Shown here: piece by piece, positions 26,925 to 34,936 of the stretch
Layout of the letters: each line of letters begins with the position of its first letter
Numbering within the stretch: the stretch's first letter is position 1
Assembly (NCBI GenBank): GCA_947037025.1
Contig: CAMQSU010000014.1
Coordinates: 1 to 38,216 of the forward strand
Direction: 5' to 3'
DNA: 38,216 bases
Origin: an uncultured Clostridia bacterium
GTDB lineage: Bacteria; Bacillota; Clostridia; Christensenellales; UBA3700
Translations under genes and position numbers: made by a program
Notes under the pieces: model-generated
What the model was told of the DNA's origin: nothing
Database searches by the model: none
The model's input: only the letters and a program-made list of their open reading frames with translations

Positions 26925-26940
26925 GCGGATACTAATCCGC
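26925..26940 (+). promoter_or_regulatory. Small hairpin next to the ilvD ribosome site
   Basis: GCGGAT / ATCCGC with loop ACTA, six nt before the AAGGAG of ilvD. It could affect mRNA stability or initiation; speculative. A TATAAT at 26863-26868 may be the -10 of an ilvD promoter, but no good -35 was found. Confidence 0.35.
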
Positions 26941-26960
26941 AAGAAAAAGGAGTTTTACAC

Positions 26961-28625
26961 ATGGCACTAAGGAGCAAGTATTTAACAAGCGGAGCAGCTA
27001 CGGCACCACAAAGGTCATTATTATATGCGTGCGGATTAACTCGAGAGGAGTTAGACAGGCCACTAGTCGGAGTGGTATCAGCGCACAGTGATATTGTACC
27101 AGGACACATACACTTAGACAAAATTACAGAAGCGGTAAAAGCGGGAATACGCATGGCAGGCGGCACGCCAATCATGGTACCTGCAATCGGAGTATGTGAC
27201 GGAATAGCAATGGGGCATATCGGAATGAAGTACTCACTAGCATCACGCGAGCTTATCGCAGATAGTGTGGAAACTATGACGATGGCGCATTGTTTTGATG
27301 GATTAGTGCTTGTACCTAATTGCGATAAAATTGTTCCAGGAATGGTAATGGCAGCATGTCGTATGAACATCCCCGCGCTTGTATGTAGCGGAGGTCCAAT
27401 GATGGCAGGCTGTGTTGGCGGAGAAGAAGTTTCATTATCTAAAATGTTTGAGGCAGTCGGAGCGCACAAAGCGAATCTTATTGATGATGCAGCATTGCTA
27501 GAATATGAAACTAAAGTTTGTCCAACTTGCGGCTCATGTAGCGGAATGTATACAGCAAATTCTATGAACTGTTTATGCGAGGCAATAGGCATTGCATTAC
27601 CGGGAAATGGCACAATACCCGCAGTCGCAAGCAGCAGAATTGCACTTGCAAAACATGCAGGCATGGCGATTATGGATTTAATTAATAACGATGTAAAAGC
27701 AAGAGATATTATCAATGAAAAATCTATCAGAAATGCACTATCATGTGATATGGCACTAGGCTGTTCTAGTAATAGCGTATTGCATTTACTTGCAATTGCA
27801 AACGAAGCGGGATTCCCTCTTGATTTAAATATTATCAATGAGATTAGCAATGTCACACCTAATTTATGTCATTTAGCACCGGCTGGAAATACACATATGC
27901 AAGATTTGAATGCAGCGGGCGGAGTGCAAGCAGTAATGAGTGAGCTTGCAAGAGTAGGATTAATTGACACGACTGCAATAACAGCGACGGGCGCAACCAT
28001 TGCTGATAATATTGCAAATATTCACTTAACGGAGTTTGGGACAATCAGAAGCATAGACAACCCGTTCAGCTCTAATGGCGGTATAGCTATTTTGTGGGGA
28101 AACATTGCACAAAAAGGTTCGGTGGTTAAGCGTAGTGCTGTAGCAAAAGAGATGCTAACGCACAGCGGGCCGGCAAGAGTATTTGACAGCGAGGAGCAAA
28201 CTATTGAGGCGATTTATAATGGCAAAATAGTAGCAGGCGATGTTGTTGTAATAAGGTATGAAGGGCCAAAAGGCGGACCGGGAATGAGAGAAATGCTTAA
28301 CCCAACATCGGCACTTGCGGGTATGGGCTTAGATAAAAGCGTTGCACTAATCACGGACGGAAGATTTAGCGGTGCATCAAGAGGCGCATCGATAGGTCAC
28401 GTTGCACCAGAAGCGGCAATGGGCGGAAATATCAGTTTAATTTACGAGGGAGATATTATTACAATAGATATCCCAAACAACACAATAAACGCAGAAATAA
28501 CTGACAAAGAGTTTGCAGCAAGAAGAAAAGTGCACGTAATGCCAGAGCCAAACATTACAACAGGATGGCTAGCAAGATATGCAAAGCTAGTTACAAGTGC
28601 TGATCAAGGAGCAATATTAAAATAA
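26961..28625 (+). CDS. ilvD: Dihydroxy-acid dehydratase, E. coli-like [4Fe-4S] type
   Basis: Third step of the pathway: dehydrates dihydroxy-isovalerate or -methylvalerate to the 2-oxo acids. Cluster ligands are C121 (NCDKIVPGM) and C193 ([13 protein letters not shown]). Near residue 47 it has IVPGHIHL rather than the PCNxHL of plant-type [2Fe-2S] enzymes, so it should carry the oxygen-labile [4Fe-4S] cluster known from E. coli, fitting an anaerobe (inference). Other family stretches are [15 protein letters not shown] and [15 protein letters not shown]. The length of 554 residues is normal. AAGGAG lies at 26947-26952. It is separated from ilvC by a terminator and so is probably transcribed on its own or through read-through. 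Confidence 0.96.
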   Translation: MALRSKYLTSGAATAPQRSLLYACGLTREELDRPLVGVVSAHSDIVPGHIHLDKITEAVKAGIRMAGGTPIMVPAIGVCDGIAMGHIGMKYSLASRELIADSVETMTMAHCFDGLVLVPNCDKIVPGMVMAACRMNIPALVCSGGPMMAGCVGGEEVSLSKMFEAVGAHKANLIDDAALLEYETKVCPTCGSCSGMYTANSMNCLCEAIGIALPGNGTIPAVASSRIALAKHAGMAIMDLINNDVKARDIINEKSIRNALSCDMALGCSSNSVLHLLAIANEAGFPLDLNIINEISNVTPNLCHLAPAGNTHMQDLNAAGGVQAVMSELARVGLIDTTAITATGATIADNIANIHLTEFGTIRSIDNPFSSNGGIAILWGNIAQKGSVVKRSAVAKEMLTHSGPARVFDSEEQTIEAIYNGKIVAGDVVVIRYEGPKGGPGMREMLNPTSALAGMGLDKSVALITDGRFSGASRGASIGHVAPEAAMGGNISLIYEGDIITIDIPNNTINAEITDKEFAARRKVHVMPEPNITTGWLARYAKLVTSADQGAILK

Positions 28626-28649
28626 AACAATTAATATCGGCAGCTAAGG

Positions 28650-28679
28650 TTAGTGATAAGTCATTATTACTGATATAAT
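28650..28679 (+). promoter_or_regulatory. Possible promoter of ilvA-ridA
   Basis: Extended -10 TGATATAAT (TATAAT at 28674-28679) with a poor -35 (TTAGTG). The leader would be only about 15 nt, so this is tentative. Confidence 0.4.
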
Positions 28680-28700
28680 CAAGAATAAAGGATGAAATAA

Positions 28701-29894
28701 ATGTTAACATTAGACAAAGTGTATCACGCGGCATATGTGTTAAAAGATAATATTAGGCAGACTGACGTTATTTTAGCACCCAATTTAAGGAAAGGTGCAG
28801 AGATTTATCTAAAAACTGAAAACTTGCAAATCACTGGTTCATTCAAAGTGAGAGGTTCATATTATAAGATTTCACAGTTAAATGAAAAGGAGCGTGCAAA
28901 AGGAGTTGTCGCATGTTCTGCCGGAAACCATGCGCAAGGCGTTGCGCTAGCAGCAACAAAAAATCGTATAAAATCGACAATTTGTCTACCAGATGGAGCA
29001 CCGATTAGCAAGGTTGAAGCCACTAAAAAATACGGTGCGGAAGTATGCCTAGTTAAAGGTGTATATGACGATGCGTATAATAAGGCAATAGAAATGCGTG
29101 ACGAGTTCGGCTACACATTCATACATCCATTTGATGATGAAGATGTAATTGCAGGTCAAGGAACTATCGGATTAGAAATTCTTGATCAAATACCAGATGT
29201 TGATGTAGTAATTGTGCCAATTGGTGGCGGCGGATTAATTTCTGGAGTGGCGTTTGCAATTAAATCATTAAGACCTGAAGTGAAAGTATATGGTGTACAA
29301 GCAGAGGGTGCAAAAAGCATGCTAGAGTCGATAGAGAGCGGACGTATTACAAGGCTAGAAAGTGTCGCAACAATAGCAGATGGCATAGCGGTTAAGCAAG
29401 TAGGCGATACTACATTTAAGATGTGCAGCAAATATGTTGACGGAATCGCAGTGGTGTCAGATGATGAGATATCATCGGCAATATTAACACTAATTGAGCA
29501 GCACAAAATGATAGCTGAGGGCGCGGGAGCAGTTGCGGTAGCGGCAGCGATGTTTGGAAAAATTCCTATAGATGGCAAAAAGGTATGCTGTTTAGTATCA
29601 GGCGGTAACATTGATGTTACAATCTTATCAAGAGTAATTAAACGAGGACTAATAATGTCTGGCAGAAATTATGCAATGTCAATAGAGCTTCCAGATAAAC
29701 CAGGGCAGTTGTCACTTGTTTCAAGTATAATAGCGGAGATGGGCGCTAATGTAATAGCCGTTCATCATGAGCGATCTAATGAGGGCAGCTCGGTAACAGG
29801 ATGCTTTTTAAGGATAGAAATTGAATCTAGAAACTTTGAGCATGTAGAGCAAATAAAAAGCAAGTTAATCGTTGAAGGCTTTAAGTTATTTTGA
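28701..29894 (+). CDS. ilvA: Threonine ammonia-lyase (threonine dehydratase) with ACT domain
   Basis: PLP enzyme turning threonine into 2-oxobutyrate and ammonia, the entry to isoleucine. The PLP lysine is K49 in TGSFKVRG, and the phosphate-binding loop is PIGGGGLISG. A C-terminal ACT-like domain starts near residue 323 (SIELPDKPGQLSLVSSIIAE) and ends with the chain. At 397 residues with one ACT domain it is the short form, shared by some biosynthetic and the catabolic-type enzymes; the ilv neighbourhood argues for a biosynthetic role. It sits directly before ridA, whose start codon lies 20 nt after the ilvA stop. Confidence 0.94.
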   Translation: MLTLDKVYHAAYVLKDNIRQTDVILAPNLRKGAEIYLKTENLQITGSFKVRGSYYKISQLNEKERAKGVVACSAGNHAQGVALAATKNRIKSTICLPDGAPISKVEATKKYGAEVCLVKGVYDDAYNKAIEMRDEFGYTFIHPFDDEDVIAGQGTIGLEILDQIPDVDVVIVPIGGGGLISGVAFAIKSLRPEVKVYGVQAEGAKSMLESIESGRITRLESVATIADGIAVKQVGDTTFKMCSKYVDGIAVVSDDEISSAILTLIEQHKMIAEGAGAVAVAAAMFGKIPIDGKKVCCLVSGGNIDVTILSRVIKRGLIMSGRNYAMSIELPDKPGQLSLVSSIIAEMGANVIAVHHERSNEGSSVTGCFLRIEIESRNFEHVEQIKSKLIVEGFKLF

Positions 29895-29914
29895 TTAAAT
29901 TGAAGGTGGAAATT

Positions 29915-30370
29915 ATGAAGAAAGACAAATCAACTAAAATGTCATGTTGCAAATCAGTAGACATTAACAGTAGTAGCAACAATTGCGAAAGCAAAATTAA
30001 TATTATCAACACAAAAGCCGCACCGATTGCTTTAGGGGCATATTCTCAGGCTGTAGAGGTTAACGGTATGATATATACTTCTGGACAGATAGCGATAAAT
30101 CCTAATAACAATCAGATAGACGCAAGTAATGTCGCGGAGCAAACAAAGCAAGTATGCGAAAACTTATCGCAAGTGCTAGCTGCAGCCGGAAGTAGTATGG
30201 AAAAAGTAATTAAAGCAACTTGCTTTTTAACAAACATGCAAGATTTTAGCATATTTAATGAAGTATATGCTAAATATTTTATCAGTAAGCCGGCACGCTC
30301 ATGTGTGGAAGTTAGTGCATTGCCAAAAGGCGTGTTAGTTGAGATAGAATTGATAGCGATAAAAATATGA
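29915..30370 (+). CDS. ridA: RidA family 2-iminobutanoate/2-iminopropanoate deaminase, extended N-terminus
   Basis: Hydrolyses the reactive enamine/imine intermediates released by threonine/serine dehydratases such as IlvA, encoded just upstream, protecting PLP enzymes. Key residues are kept: R128 in KPARSCVEV and E143 in LVEIELIAI, matching R105 and E120 of E. coli RidA; the motif GAYSQA replaces the usual GPYSQA. The start is ATG 29915, with AAGGTGG 6-8 nt before it; the upstream in-frame TTG has no site. About 25 extra residues precede the usual N-terminus (MKKDKSTKMSCCKSV, then a Ser/Asn-rich stretch), with a Cys-Cys pair. The extension has no known role. Confidence 0.93.
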   Translation: MKKDKSTKMSCCKSVDINSSSNNCESKINIINTKAAPIALGAYSQAVEVNGMIYTSGQIAINPNNNQIDASNVAEQTKQVCENLSQVLAAAGSSMEKVIKATCFLTNMQDFSIFNEVYAKYFISKPARSCVEVSALPKGVLVEIELIAIKI

Positions 30371-30384
30371 TTGCAAAAAGGCAG

Positions 30385-30417
30385 AATAAAGCGAGTTATG
30401 CTCGCTTTATTTCTTTT
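30385..30417 (+). terminator. Terminator of ilvA-ridA
   Basis: Perfect 11-bp stem AATAAAGCGAG / CTCGCTTTATT, then TTCTTTT. Confidence 0.88.
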
Positions 30418-30472
30418 ATCAACATAAATTTAGTATATAATGATAATAATCATTAATATATTAGTCTATACA

Positions 30473-30501
30473 TTGTAATGAACTGCGATATGTGGTATAA
30501 T
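30473..30501 (+). promoter_or_regulatory. Promoter of the NYN-domain gene
   Basis: TTGTAA (30473-30478), 17-nt spacer, TATAAT (30496-30501) with extended -10 TGG. The sequence ATGTGGTATAAT also occurs in the ilvB promoter. Confidence 0.75.
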
Positions 30502-30569
30502 GAAGAAGAAAGAAAATAAACAAATTAATATAAAATATAATCACGCAAACAGCGTGCAAGGAGATATAA

Positions 30570-31421
30570 ATGGATAAAGATTTAACAATAGCACTCTTAA
30601 TAGATTGCGACAATCTATCAACAGGGTACTACGATATTATACTAGACGAGCTATCAGAGCTAGGTCAGGTACGATACAAAAGGGCATATGCAGATTTTTC
30701 TGATGTTAGAAATAACTCATGGTCAAAGCTAGCAACATCAAAAGGAATAATGCCAGTCCACGCGTTTACACCGGTTAAAGGCAAAAACACGGCGGATATG
30801 TCAATTGCGATTGATGCAATGGATTTGCACCACAGACATGAGGTTGACGCATTTTGCCTAGCAACATCGGACAGTGATTTTTGCAGACTTGCGCAGCGTT
30901 TGAAGGAAGGCGGCGAGTATGTAGTTATCGCAGGTAAGGAAAATTCTCATGAGTCACTAAGTAATTCATGTCACAAGTTTTTGATGTTAGATAAGCTAAA
31001 GAAGTCACTTGATGATCAAAAAACTAAATTTACTAAGCCTAAAGCGGACAAGATAGAAAAGGTAGAAAAGATTGAAAAGTCAGGCAAAGCAAAGAAAACT
31101 GCTACTGCTAAAATTGCTGTAAAAGTTGCACCAAAGTTAGTAGTCGCTGAAGAAAAAGATGAAAATGTAGCAGCACCACAGAAAGACGAGCTAAGGAGCA
31201 AGGTAGCAGAATACATGCAAAAGAGCAAGAATTATAGTGATGGTTGGGCGCATTATAGCGAGATTATCAATATGCTAGAAAAACAGTATCCGCAGTTTAA
31301 TTACAAAATATACGGAGCAAGAGGCAAGCAAGATTTCTTTATTGCGACACTTGGATGCTTTATCAAGACAGTAGATACTACTTGTCTAATTAGTATGGAT
31401 GGCGACAAAAAACAAGGTTAA
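30570..31421 (+). CDS. NYN-domain (PIN-like) protein with C-terminal LOTUS/OST-HTH-like domain
   Basis: Probable RNA-acting protein. Residues 5-140 form a NYN domain (LabA/DUF88 type, PIN-like nuclease fold) with the acidic set D12 and D14 (LIDCDN), D76, D82 and D101/D103 (TSDSDF). A Lys/Glu/Ala-rich flexible linker runs from about 145 to 200. The C-terminus (about 205-280) matches an OST-HTH/LOTUS domain, with NYSDGWAHYSEIINMLEK and FNYKIYGARGKQDFF; LOTUS domains bind RNA or protein partners. NYN plus OST-HTH is a known bacterial combination; targets are usually unknown. AAGGAGAT precedes the ATG. It is monocistronic with its own promoter and terminator. Confidence 0.9.
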   Translation: MDKDLTIALLIDCDNLSTGYYDIILDELSELGQVRYKRAYADFSDVRNNSWSKLATSKGIMPVHAFTPVKGKNTADMSIAIDAMDLHHRHEVDAFCLATSDSDFCRLAQRLKEGGEYVVIAGKENSHESLSNSCHKFLMLDKLKKSLDDQKTKFTKPKADKIEKVEKIEKSGKAKKTATAKIAVKVAPKLVVAEEKDENVAAPQKDELRSKVAEYMQKSKNYSDGWAHYSEIINMLEKQYPQFNYKIYGARGKQDFFIATLGCFIKTVDTTCLISMDGDKKQG

Positions 31422-31528
31422 TGCATACAATAATAGAAAATAATATAGTCAAGATAGAAAGCAAAACAATTTAAATAAAATCGCTTTAATAAAGTACATG
31501 AAACAAAGCGTAAAAATGAGCAAACAAA

Positions 31529-31567
31529 ATATGCTACCTGCAATTGCAGGTAGCATATATTTTTATT
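31529..31567. terminator. Bidirectional terminator between convergent genes
   Basis: A perfect 30-nt palindrome (each arm ATATGCTACCTGCAA) with T-rich flanks on both strands. It can end both the NYN transcript and the minus-strand lipoprotein transcript. Confidence 0.92.
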
Positions 31568-31601
31568 TATTAAATCTAATTACAAGCTATCCTAAAATTA
31601 A

Positions 31602-33020
31602 TTATCTAGTAGGGAAAGCAGTTAATCCGAAGTGTGCATTGATATCATTAAGTCTAAATCTCTTAGCAACGATATAAGTTTTATCACTTAGTGTTGCATG
31701 GCCAAACGGAGAAAATTTTCCGTATGAAGCCATTACCGCAAGACCAGAGTTATCAATAGTTAAACCAGCGTAACCAGTATCAGCATGAGCATATTCGCTT
31801 ATGTCAGTATCTTCACCGCTATAAGTATGTGCCATTTTAAGAACGTAGTCACCAGTACCGGCATTACCCTTTTTAAGATCGTCGTAATCGCCAACCCATG
31901 TCAACCAACCGCGAGAGTACCAAGCATTTTTCTCATGTTCTTGACCAAGTTTCCAGTTAATTGCACGATAAGTGATTAAAAGTTTGCCAGTCAAAGGATC
32001 ATATTCAGCTTTATGTCTTTCGCCAGTAAGCTCACGAGATAAAGCTTTTGGGCCAGTCCATGTTACGCCTTCATCAGTAGAGAAAATAACATAAGAGTTT
32101 GATATTTTAGTTTGAGCACGGAATATCATTGCAAGCTCTTTGCCATCAGGAGATCTAAGAGTTTCAGGCTCGCAGAAAGCTAAATCTTTTTCCATGTCAC
32201 GGTATTCGTCAGAAATTACTCTAGCAGGGTATGACCACTTCATGTTATCATCAGCGTCAAAAGTTAGCATAGTCTTATAAACATTGTAATCGTAGTCATG
32301 GAAGATACCCATCCATCTGTTCTCAAGATTTCCGCTAGCGTCTTTTAATTGAGTAAGACTTGCCATTGCAACGATTGCCTCAAAAACGCCATCTTTCTCA
32401 ACGTGCCCAGCTTCGCCGTGCTCACTGAAGTAGTTTTTGTGTGGCTGCCAAACAGCGCCATCAGTTTGCCATTCTCCATCAACTTCTTTGCCAGAGTTAG
32501 AAACAGTAACATCAAAACCTTCGCCTTTAACTTTGTTCCAGCCTGGTCTAGCAGATGCGATTATAAGTTTTTGATCGCCAGCTCGAGCGCCGGTAAAGTC
32601 AAGCTTATAAATAGTAGGAGTTTCTTCAGTAAGTTTAAAAGATTCAGGCATACCAGTTATTTGGTTCCAAGTAATACCATCATCAGTGCTTCTAGCTAGA
32701 AGTGTCTCTCCTTTGCCGTGACCTACTGGGTAAGCAGTTATAATATCGCCATTATCAAGCAATACATTGTCAGGATGACCTAAGTAAGACTGAGGTTTCT
32801 TCGCGACGATAACTTCCTTATCAGGCGTATCAACGATATTGTTTGTGAACATATACTCATGTTCTGCCGATACACCGGCAGGGGCAGCAGACAAGTCAAG
32901 TATATTCATCTTATAAGATTCAAGACTTGCATCAAAATTTGATGATGAACATGCAGCAAAAGTTACAGTTGTTGCCACTACTAGTGCGCAAGCAGTTAGT
33001 GCTAAAAATTTTTTCTTCAT
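31602..33020 (-). CDS. Asp-box (BNR/sialidase-fold) lipoprotein
   Basis: Exported lipoprotein with signal peptide and lipobox TFAAC (C24). The mature part resembles the six-bladed sialidase-type propeller, with two Asp boxes STDDGITW (111-118) and STDEGVTW (314-321) and the family-like stretch EPETLRSPDGKELAMIFR. The FRIP motif and a clear catalytic Arg/Tyr set of true sialidases were not found, so whether it hydrolyses sialic acid or another sugar, or only binds glycans, is open. Together with the GH16-fold lipoprotein it suggests glycan binding at the cell surface. The ribosome site GGGAG lies before the ATG at 33020. A perfect promoter is upstream. Confidence 0.85.
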   Translation of the reverse strand: MKKKFLALTACALVVATTVTFAACSSSNFDASLESYKMNILDLSAAPAGVSAEHEYMFTNNIVDTPDKEVIVAKKPQSYLGHPDNVLLDNGDIITAYPVGHGKGETLLARSTDDGITWNQITGMPESFKLTEETPTIYKLDFTGARAGDQKLIIASARPGWNKVKGEGFDVTVSNSGKEVDGEWQTDGAVWQPHKNYFSEHGEAGHVEKDGVFEAIVAMASLTQLKDASGNLENRWMGIFHDYDYNVYKTMLTFDADDNMKWSYPARVISDEYRDMEKDLAFCEPETLRSPDGKELAMIFRAQTKISNSYVIFSTDEGVTWTGPKALSRELTGERHKAEYDPLTGKLLITYRAINWKLGQEHEKNAWYSRGWLTWVGDYDDLKKGNAGTGDYVLKMAHTYSGEDTDISEYAHADTGYAGLTIDNSGLAVMASYGKFSPFGHATLSDKTYIVAKRFRLNDINAHFGLTAFPTR

Positions 33021-33051
33021 AATTTTCTCCCTTAAATTTAGTCTTTTATTA

Positions 33052-33080
33052 ATTATACATTAATTAAGGGGCATAGTCAA
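33052..33080 (-). promoter_or_regulatory. Promoter of the Asp-box lipoprotein gene
   Basis: On the minus strand TTGACT (33080-33075), 17-nt spacer, TATAAT (33057-33052). Confidence 0.85.
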
Positions 33081-33346
33081 TTATTTTAGAAAAAAAGTTT
33101 AAAATTTACAAAAAGTTTTGAACGTTCTAGCAAAATTAGCAATAGAAAGGGAATAGAGAATGAAAAATGATGAAATTTGTCGCAAAGCCAACGATGATTA
33201 TTAAGTTTATATCATATGATGCTATAAATTGGTGATAATGTATTAAGTGTTAGTGAACAAAAATTATACAAACAGCAAAAATTATAAGACTGCCGCAAAA
33301 TTGCCTAAAAAAACCAATACTTTATCAGCCAATCAATAATATATAA
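33081..33346. other. Spacer between divergent promoters, nothing recognised
   Basis: No SAM or cobalamin riboswitch elements were seen before metF. A 14-codon frame at 33160-33204 has only a weak ribosome site. Confidence 0.5.
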
Positions 33347-33375
33347 TTGCTAAATACATTAATTAATGTTATTAT
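33347..33375 (+). promoter_or_regulatory. Promoter of the metF operon
   Basis: TTGCTA (33347-33352), 17-nt spacer, TATTAT (33370-33375), 44 nt before the start codon. Confidence 0.65.
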
Positions 33376-33418
33376 TGTATAAAGAATAAAAAAGAGAATA
33401 AGCAAATAGGAGAAAGCA

Positions 33419-34285
33419 ATGTTTAATAAAGATCTTTTTAGAGATAATCATACAGTTTATTCTTTTGAGGTATTCCCTCCAAAGACAACATCAGGAATTG
33501 AGAGTATTACAAGTGTAATTTCTGATTTATTGCAAGTATCTCCAGACTATATGAGTGTAACATATGGTGCAGGTGGTGGTGTCAAAGACAACAAAACCGT
33601 AGAGTTATGCAAGCTAATTGCTGATAAAGCGGATATTGAGCCAGTTGCACACATGACATGTGTAGGATCAACAAAACAGGATATTGATGATTTACTTGTT
33701 CAACTAAGCATTAACGGAGTGAGCAATATTTTAGCACTTAGAGGTGATGGCGCAGTTGATGGAAATACAAGCGGAGACTTTAAATATGCAAGCGAACTAG
33801 CAAGTTATATACACAAGACTAGACCAAATGAGTTTTGCATAAGTGGCGCTTGTTATCCAGCAGGACATGTGGAAAGCCCATGTTTATCTCAAGATATGGA
33901 AAACTTAAAAAAGAAAGTTGATAGTGGAGTCGATTATTTGACAACACAACTTTTCTTTGACAATAACGAATTATATGATTTTTTAGAAAGGGCGGAGGTA
34001 GCAAGATTAAATGTACCAATAGTCTGCGGAATCATGCCGCTTACAAATGTTAGGCAAATAGAAAGAATGGTAACAATGTCTGGGGCGACGCTGCCGGCAA
34101 AGTTAACAAAGCTAATAGGCAAGTACGCATCAAAAGCAGACTCACTGAAAGAGGCGGGACTGTTATATGCAACGGAGCAGATTGTTGATTTACTAGCAAG
34201 CAATGTCAGCGGAATACATTTATACACAATGAATAATGTATATGTCGCGACAAAGATAACAAACAACATAAAAGGATTACTATAA
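33419..34285 (+). CDS. metF: 5,10-Methylenetetrahydrofolate reductase
   Basis: Makes 5-methyl-tetrahydrofolate, the methyl donor for MetH. An FAD-dependent TIM barrel of 288 residues, the usual bacterial length. The motif SFEVFPPKT carries E17 (E28 of the E. coli enzyme) and NILALRGDG carries D110 (D120 in E. coli). Other family stretches are ISGACYPAGHVE and TTQLFFDN. Its stop codon is immediately followed by the ATG of the MetH activation protein, so the three genes form a tightly coupled operon. AGGAG precedes the ATG. Confidence 0.96.
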   Translation: MFNKDLFRDNHTVYSFEVFPPKTTSGIESITSVISDLLQVSPDYMSVTYGAGGGVKDNKTVELCKLIADKADIEPVAHMTCVGSTKQDIDDLLVQLSINGVSNILALRGDGAVDGNTSGDFKYASELASYIHKTRPNEFCISGACYPAGHVESPCLSQDMENLKKKVDSGVDYLTTQLFFDNNELYDFLERAEVARLNVPIVCGIMPLTNVRQIERMVTMSGATLPAKLTKLIGKYASKADSLKEAGLLYATEQIVDLLASNVSGIHLYTMNNVYVATKITNNIKGLL

Positions 34286-34936
34286 ATGAGTGTTATAGAC
34301 TATAAACAGGTGTATGCCTATATAAAAACAGCAGAGCCGACGGCAGAGCTTGACGGTATAATGGCGGAAATGGAGAATGAATTGCTGTCTATTGCGACGC
34401 CAAGAAAACTAGCAAAAGTTAATACTGTTATCAAAATAGACGGCAATTATCATCTTGAAGGCACGCAAATAACACTAAAAAGTGAGGATATTAACAGATA
34501 TTTCATCGGTGTTGATATGATAGCTGTGCAATGCGTGACAATCGGATCTCTAGTCGATAAAAGAATCGATTATTATGCAAAAGCAAGTACAATTCGCATG
34601 ATAGTACTTGATGCACTAGCAAATGTATATGTAGAGCAGATAGCGGATGAGTTATCCGCTCAATTGAAAGCGAAATATAGTGACAAGCACATGACAATCA
34701 GATATAGTGCGGGATATGGCGATTTATCGCTTGACCTGCAACCGCAAATTTTGCTGCACCTAGATGCGACAAAAAGAGCTGGAGTTTGTATAAATAACAA
34801 CAATTTAATGACTCCACTCAAGACTATAACAGGTTTTCAAGGATTTGGAAGTTGCGAGCAACCAGTCAGTTTTGATTGCAAAAGTTGCACACTAAAAGAG
34901 TGCGGAAGTGATAAATGCCCAAGGAGAAAGAAATGA
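34286..34936 (+). CDS. Stand-alone MetH reactivation (AdoMet-binding) domain protein
   Basis: Corresponds to the C-terminal reactivation domain of E. coli MetH, which uses S-adenosylmethionine and an electron donor to re-methylate oxidised cob(II)alamin. The AdoMet-binding pattern RYSAGYGDLSLDLQ (R139 to D146 and on) fits the family. The C-terminus holds a Cys-rich tail (SFDCKSCTLKECGSDKC) with five cysteines, which could bind metal or an iron-sulfur cluster (inference). A separate protein of this type is known from Thermotoga maritima (TM0269). The gene abuts metF and overlaps metH by ATGA. Confidence 0.88.
   Translation: MSVIDYKQVYAYIKTAEPTAELDGIMAEMENELLSIATPRKLAKVNTVIKIDGNYHLEGTQITLKSEDINRYFIGVDMIAVQCVTIGSLVDKRIDYYAKASTIRMIVLDALANVYVEQIADELSAQLKAKYSDKHMTIRYSAGYGDLSLDLQPQILLHLDATKRAGVCINNNNLMTPLKTITGFQGFGSCEQPVSFDCKSCTLKECGSDKCPRRKK

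Noticed and set aside
33160..33204. 14-codon frame before metF
   Set aside because: Weak ribosome site, minimal length, and the metF promoter lies downstream of it.
33021..33418. SAM or cobalamin riboswitch before metF
   Set aside because: No recognisable conserved boxes, and the promoter is only 44 nt from the start codon.
34915..34932. ATG at 34915 as start of metH
   Set aside because: The Shine-Dalgarno AAGGAG would lie inside the gene; ATG 34933 gives the typical ATGA overlap.
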